Positions 7,223-8,352 of a stretch of DNA of 8,352 nt are shown piece after piece (within the stretch, counting starts at the first letter, position 1; every line of letters starts with the position of its first letter). The notes beneath the pieces were generated by a model. That model did no database searches and was not told where the DNA came from. It saw only the letters and a program-made list of their open reading frames with translations. A program made the position numbers and the translations under genes. This stretch comes from an uncultured Oscillospiraceae bacterium (GTDB lineage: Bacteria > Bacillota_A > Clostridia > Oscillospirales > Oscillospiraceae): positions 1-8,352 of the forward strand of contig CAKTNU010000069.1 in assembly GCA_934589325.1 (NCBI GenBank), written 5' to 3'.

Positions 7223-7270
7223 TTATCATTTTGATAAACGTGAGTGTGGATATTTATTTTCAAATTTTGA
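7223..7270. promoter_or_regulatory. Two short AT-rich dyads in the divergent gap
   Basis: TTATCA-TTT-TGATAA (7223-7237) is a perfect 6-bp dyad with a 3-nt centre. TCAAA-T-TTTGA (7260-7270) is a perfect 5-bp dyad. They lie upstream of both promoters in the gap, where operators would be expected. In AT-rich DNA such dyads also arise by chance, so this is only a candidate regulator-binding region. Confidence 0.3.
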
Positions 7271-7280
7271 GATTTTATAC

Positions 7281-7362
7281 GACCGAAAGGTCAAAAACAG
7301 TCGAAAATGGCGGCAAAGTGGGGGACGGACCCCATAAATGGCGCCAAGAAAGCGCTTCCGAC
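7281..7362. other. Nested hairpin-forming region of unknown role
   Basis: The plus strand opens with GACC-GAAA-GGTC (7281-7292), a 4-bp stem capped by a GNRA-type loop. Next is a nested set: GTCG (7300-7303) with CGAC (7359-7362), inside it GGCG (7309-7312) with CGCC (7342-7345), and inside that GGGG (7321-7324) with CCCC (7330-7333) around ACGGA. The GC-rich core contrasts with AT-rich flanks. It lies upstream of the mapped promoter at 7374, so it is not in that leader. It could be a small RNA, a REP-like palindromic repeat, or regulatory DNA. Confidence 0.35.
7346..7360. promoter_or_regulatory. Candidate CcpA-binding cre site
   Basis: The 15 bp at 7346-7360 (core GAAAGCGCTTCC) match the catabolite-responsive element consensus WTGNAANCGNWNNCW except at two outer positions. 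The site ends 13 bp before the -35 box at 7374 and lies upstream of the symporter promoter on the other strand, so it could serve either gene. The AAGCGCTT core also occurs at 115-122, 4732-4739 and 5461-5468, two of these inside recQ, which lowers its specificity. Confidence 0.4.
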
Positions 7363-7373
7363 AATCATTTTAC

Positions 7374-7402
7374 TTGACGAAAGGGGCAATAAGATGTATT
7401 AT
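7374..7402 (+). promoter_or_regulatory. Sigma-70-type promoter for the zinc-ribbon protein gene
   Basis: TTGACG (7374-7379) and TATTAT (7397-7402) are each 5/6 matches to consensus and are separated by exactly 17 bp. The expected transcription start is near 7409, giving a leader of about 47 nt that contains one hairpin and then the GGAGG ribosome site at 7444-7448. Confidence 0.75.
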
Positions 7403-7423
7403 TATAAAGCGTAATACTGTCTA

Positions 7424-7443
7424 ATTCTATCTTTACATAGAAT
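7424..7443 (+). other. 5'-leader hairpin abutting the ribosome site
   Basis: ATTCTAT (7424-7430) and ATAGAAT (7437-7443) are perfect complements around a 6-nt loop. The stem ends exactly one base before GGAGG (7444-7448). It leaves the ribosome site free but directly adjacent, so it could protect the 5' end or tune initiation. It is AT-rich and only marginally stable. Confidence 0.45.
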
Positions 7444-7455
7444 GGAGGAACACAA

Positions 7456-8109
7456 ATGAGTTTGATACCTGAGGTAAAATGCCGCCGCTGCGGTGAAACC
7501 TTCTCGTCTCTGCGCAGCCGCTGCCCCAACTGCGGGACCCGCAGGGTTAGCCAGAGCAGCCGCACGCCCGGCGCCACGCCCGGCACGGTGCAGGGCACAG
7601 CCGCCTATGACCGCGCCGCCGCGAACACAAAGTGGCAGATGATTTTCGGCCTGATACTTGTCGTTGCGGTCATCCTCGCGGTGATAGTCATGGTCAGCAC
7701 CAGTCTCAACGGTGACGGCAGCAATTCGAATAAGCCCGCAAAAAACACGCAGGCCGTCGAGACCGACACCATGCCCACTCCTGAGGCACCCCCCACGCCG
7801 ACTCCCAGCCCCACGCCGAACGTCAGTAAGGTAGAGCTGCACGCCACATGGACTACCGATCCGTGGAAGGGCGACGAGTTCACGATGGAGTCCACTTCCG
7901 AGGATGTTGTCGTTGTGGCCGATATCTATCCGCTGGATATTCAGAATCCCGAGATCACCTGGAGCGTTGAGGACGACAGCATAATCAAGATCACGCCTGA
8001 TCCCGACGATGCAAAGAGATGCACCGTCAGCTATGTCGGCCCCGGCCACGGCAAGCTGATATGCAAGGCGTTCGGTTACACCAAGGAGCTTACCATTTAC
8101 TGCCGCTGA
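7456..8109 (+). CDS. Zinc-ribbon, single-span membrane protein with Ig-like (Big_2-like) domain
   Basis: I do not recognise a named gene. The 217-aa product has four visible parts. Residues 9-26 form a small zinc ribbon (CRRC and CPNC: Cys9, Cys12, Cys23, Cys26). Residues 30-60 are a Ser/Thr/Gly/Ala-rich linker. Residues 61-81 are one strongly hydrophobic membrane span. Residues 106-122 are a Pro/Thr stalk (TPEAPPTPTPSPTP). Residues 124-217 look like a bacterial Ig-like group 2 domain: beta-strand spacing, a P-x-x-I-x-WSVED-x-S segment, and a late G-x-x-x-L-x-C-K-A-F-G-Y strand. Likely topology is ribbon inside, Ig-like domain outside. The ATG is set by GGAGG 7 nt ahead. It is monocistronic, with its own promoter and terminator. 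The role is unknown; a cell-surface sensor or anchor is a guess. Confidence 0.85.
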   Translation: MSLIPEVKCRRCGETFSSLRSRCPNCGTRRVSQSSRTPGATPGTVQGTAAYDRAAANTKWQMIFGLILVVAVILAVIVMVSTSLNGDGSNSNKPAKNTQAVETDTMPTPEAPPTPTPSPTPNVSKVELHATWTTDPWKGDEFTMESTSEDVVVVADIYPLDIQNPEITWSVEDDSIIKITPDPDDAKRCTVSYVGPGHGKLICKAFGYTKELTIYCR

Positions 8110-8142
8110 TACACAGGGTGCAGTACAAAGAGCAAACGATCA

Positions 8143-8178
8143 AAAACCGGATTCCCTCGGCAGAGGGAGTCCGGTTTT
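8143..8178 (+). terminator. Rho-independent terminator after the zinc-ribbon gene
   Basis: A 16-bp stem with one G-U pair (8143-8158 with 8163-8178) closes on the loop GGCA. The GC-rich upper stem (CCGGA...TCCCTC) is flanked by AAAA on the left and TTTT on the right, and the TTTT serves as a short U-tract. It lies 34 bp past the stop codon and insulates the tRNA gene that follows. The U-tract is short (four) and then GCCG follows, so termination may be incomplete. Confidence 0.75.
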
Positions 8179-8226
8179 GCCGTAGCTGCGGCCGCACATC
8201 GCGGTCAAAAATTTTGAAAAAGGGTA

Positions 8227-8255
8227 TTGACATTTGACGCTTCGTGGTGTAATAT
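8227..8255 (+). promoter_or_regulatory. Promoter for the tRNA-Val gene
   Basis: A perfect TTGACA (8227-8232) is followed after 17 bp by TAATAT (8250-8255, 4/6). Transcription would begin near 8262, about 14 nt before the mature tRNA 5' end. Placement between a terminator and a tRNA gene supports a dedicated promoter. Confidence 0.65.
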
Positions 8256-8275
8256 AAACAAGCTGTTAGAGAGCT

Positions 8276-8351
8276 GGACGATTGGCGCAGCTGGTAGCGC
8301 ATCCGCTTGACGTGCGGGAGGTCACAAGTTCGAGTCTTGTATCGTCCACCA
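8276..8351 (+). tRNA. tRNA-Val (anticodon GAC)
   Basis: The 76-nt cloverleaf folds without mismatches apart from one U-G. The acceptor stem is GGACGAT with ATCGTCC, the D-stem GCGC/GCGC with GGT in the loop, and the anticodon stem TCCGC/GCGGG holds the loop TTGACGT. The T-arm ACAAG-TTCGAGT-CTTGT is canonical. The anticodon at 8309-8311 is GAC, reading the valine codons GUC and GUU. Discriminator A and CCA are encoded at 8348-8351. Further tRNA genes may lie beyond the window edge. Confidence 0.96.
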
Positions 8352-8352
8352 T

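Noticed and set aside
7212..7240. Second plus-strand promoter starting with TTGACG at 7212
   Set aside because: At 17 bp spacing the -10 position reads TAAACG, only a weak match; I could not support it beyond a chance -35 box.
7319..7334. Guanidine-II (mini-ykkC) riboswitch suggested by an ACGG in a GGGG/CCCC hairpin loop
   Set aside because: That class needs two hairpins with exact ACGR tetraloops. Here the loop has an extra base, the nearby second hairpin has a GAAA loop, and the element lies upstream of the promoter.
7402..8049. 215-codon minus-strand open frame opposite the zinc-ribbon gene
   Set aside because: The plus strand has a promoter, ribosome site, CxxC pairs, membrane span and terminator; the antisense product is low-complexity and has none of these.

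Overview
The window looks like chromosomal DNA from a GC-rich, low-mobility region of a Firmicutes (Clostridia) genome, most plausibly a gut Oscillospiraceae-type organism. The reasons are strong GGAGG-type ribosome sites, TTG starts on two genes, sigma-70-like promoters in AT-rich gaps, a tRNA with encoded CCA, a partial gene resembling the Firmicutes UPF0735/PheB ACT-domain family, and a zinc-ribbon/Ig-like membrane protein of a kind I associate with this group. This placement is inference. There are no insertion sequences, CRISPR arrays, phage genes or toxin-antitoxin pairs.

Layout, left to right. Positions 1-55 hold the N-terminus of a minus-strand gene, divergent from a complete plus-strand asd (aspartate-semialdehyde dehydrogenase, 186-1181). 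After 83 bp comes a GPH-family cation:sugar symporter (1265-2746), whose stop codon overlaps the start of a PIG-L-type zinc deacetylase (2743-3510). This pair probably acts together on an N-acylated sugar or glycoside. A convergent gap (3511-3636) carries a 17-bp perfect inverted repeat without a U-tract. Two minus-strand genes follow: a full-length RecQ helicase (3637-5481) and, upstream of it, a sodium:solute symporter (5563-7095) with an acidic, His-containing C-terminal tail.

The 360-bp divergent gap 7096-7455 is the richest non-coding stretch. It contains a good promoter for each flanking gene, a CcpA cre-like site, AT-rich dyads, a nested GC-rich hairpin region of unknown role, and a small hairpin touching the ribosome site of each flanking gene. 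On its right is a 217-aa protein (7456-8109) with an N-terminal zinc ribbon, one membrane span, a Pro/Thr-rich stalk and an Ig-like (Big_2-like) domain. It ends at a strong intrinsic terminator. A consensus promoter then drives a tRNA-Val(GAC) gene that ends one base before the window does.

Most of the window is ordinary housekeeping and transport. The points most worth a second look are the coupled symporter/deacetylase pair, the zinc-ribbon/Ig-like surface protein, and the structured non-coding DNA at 3543-3592 and 7281-7362. I do not see a clear new defence or mobile system here.
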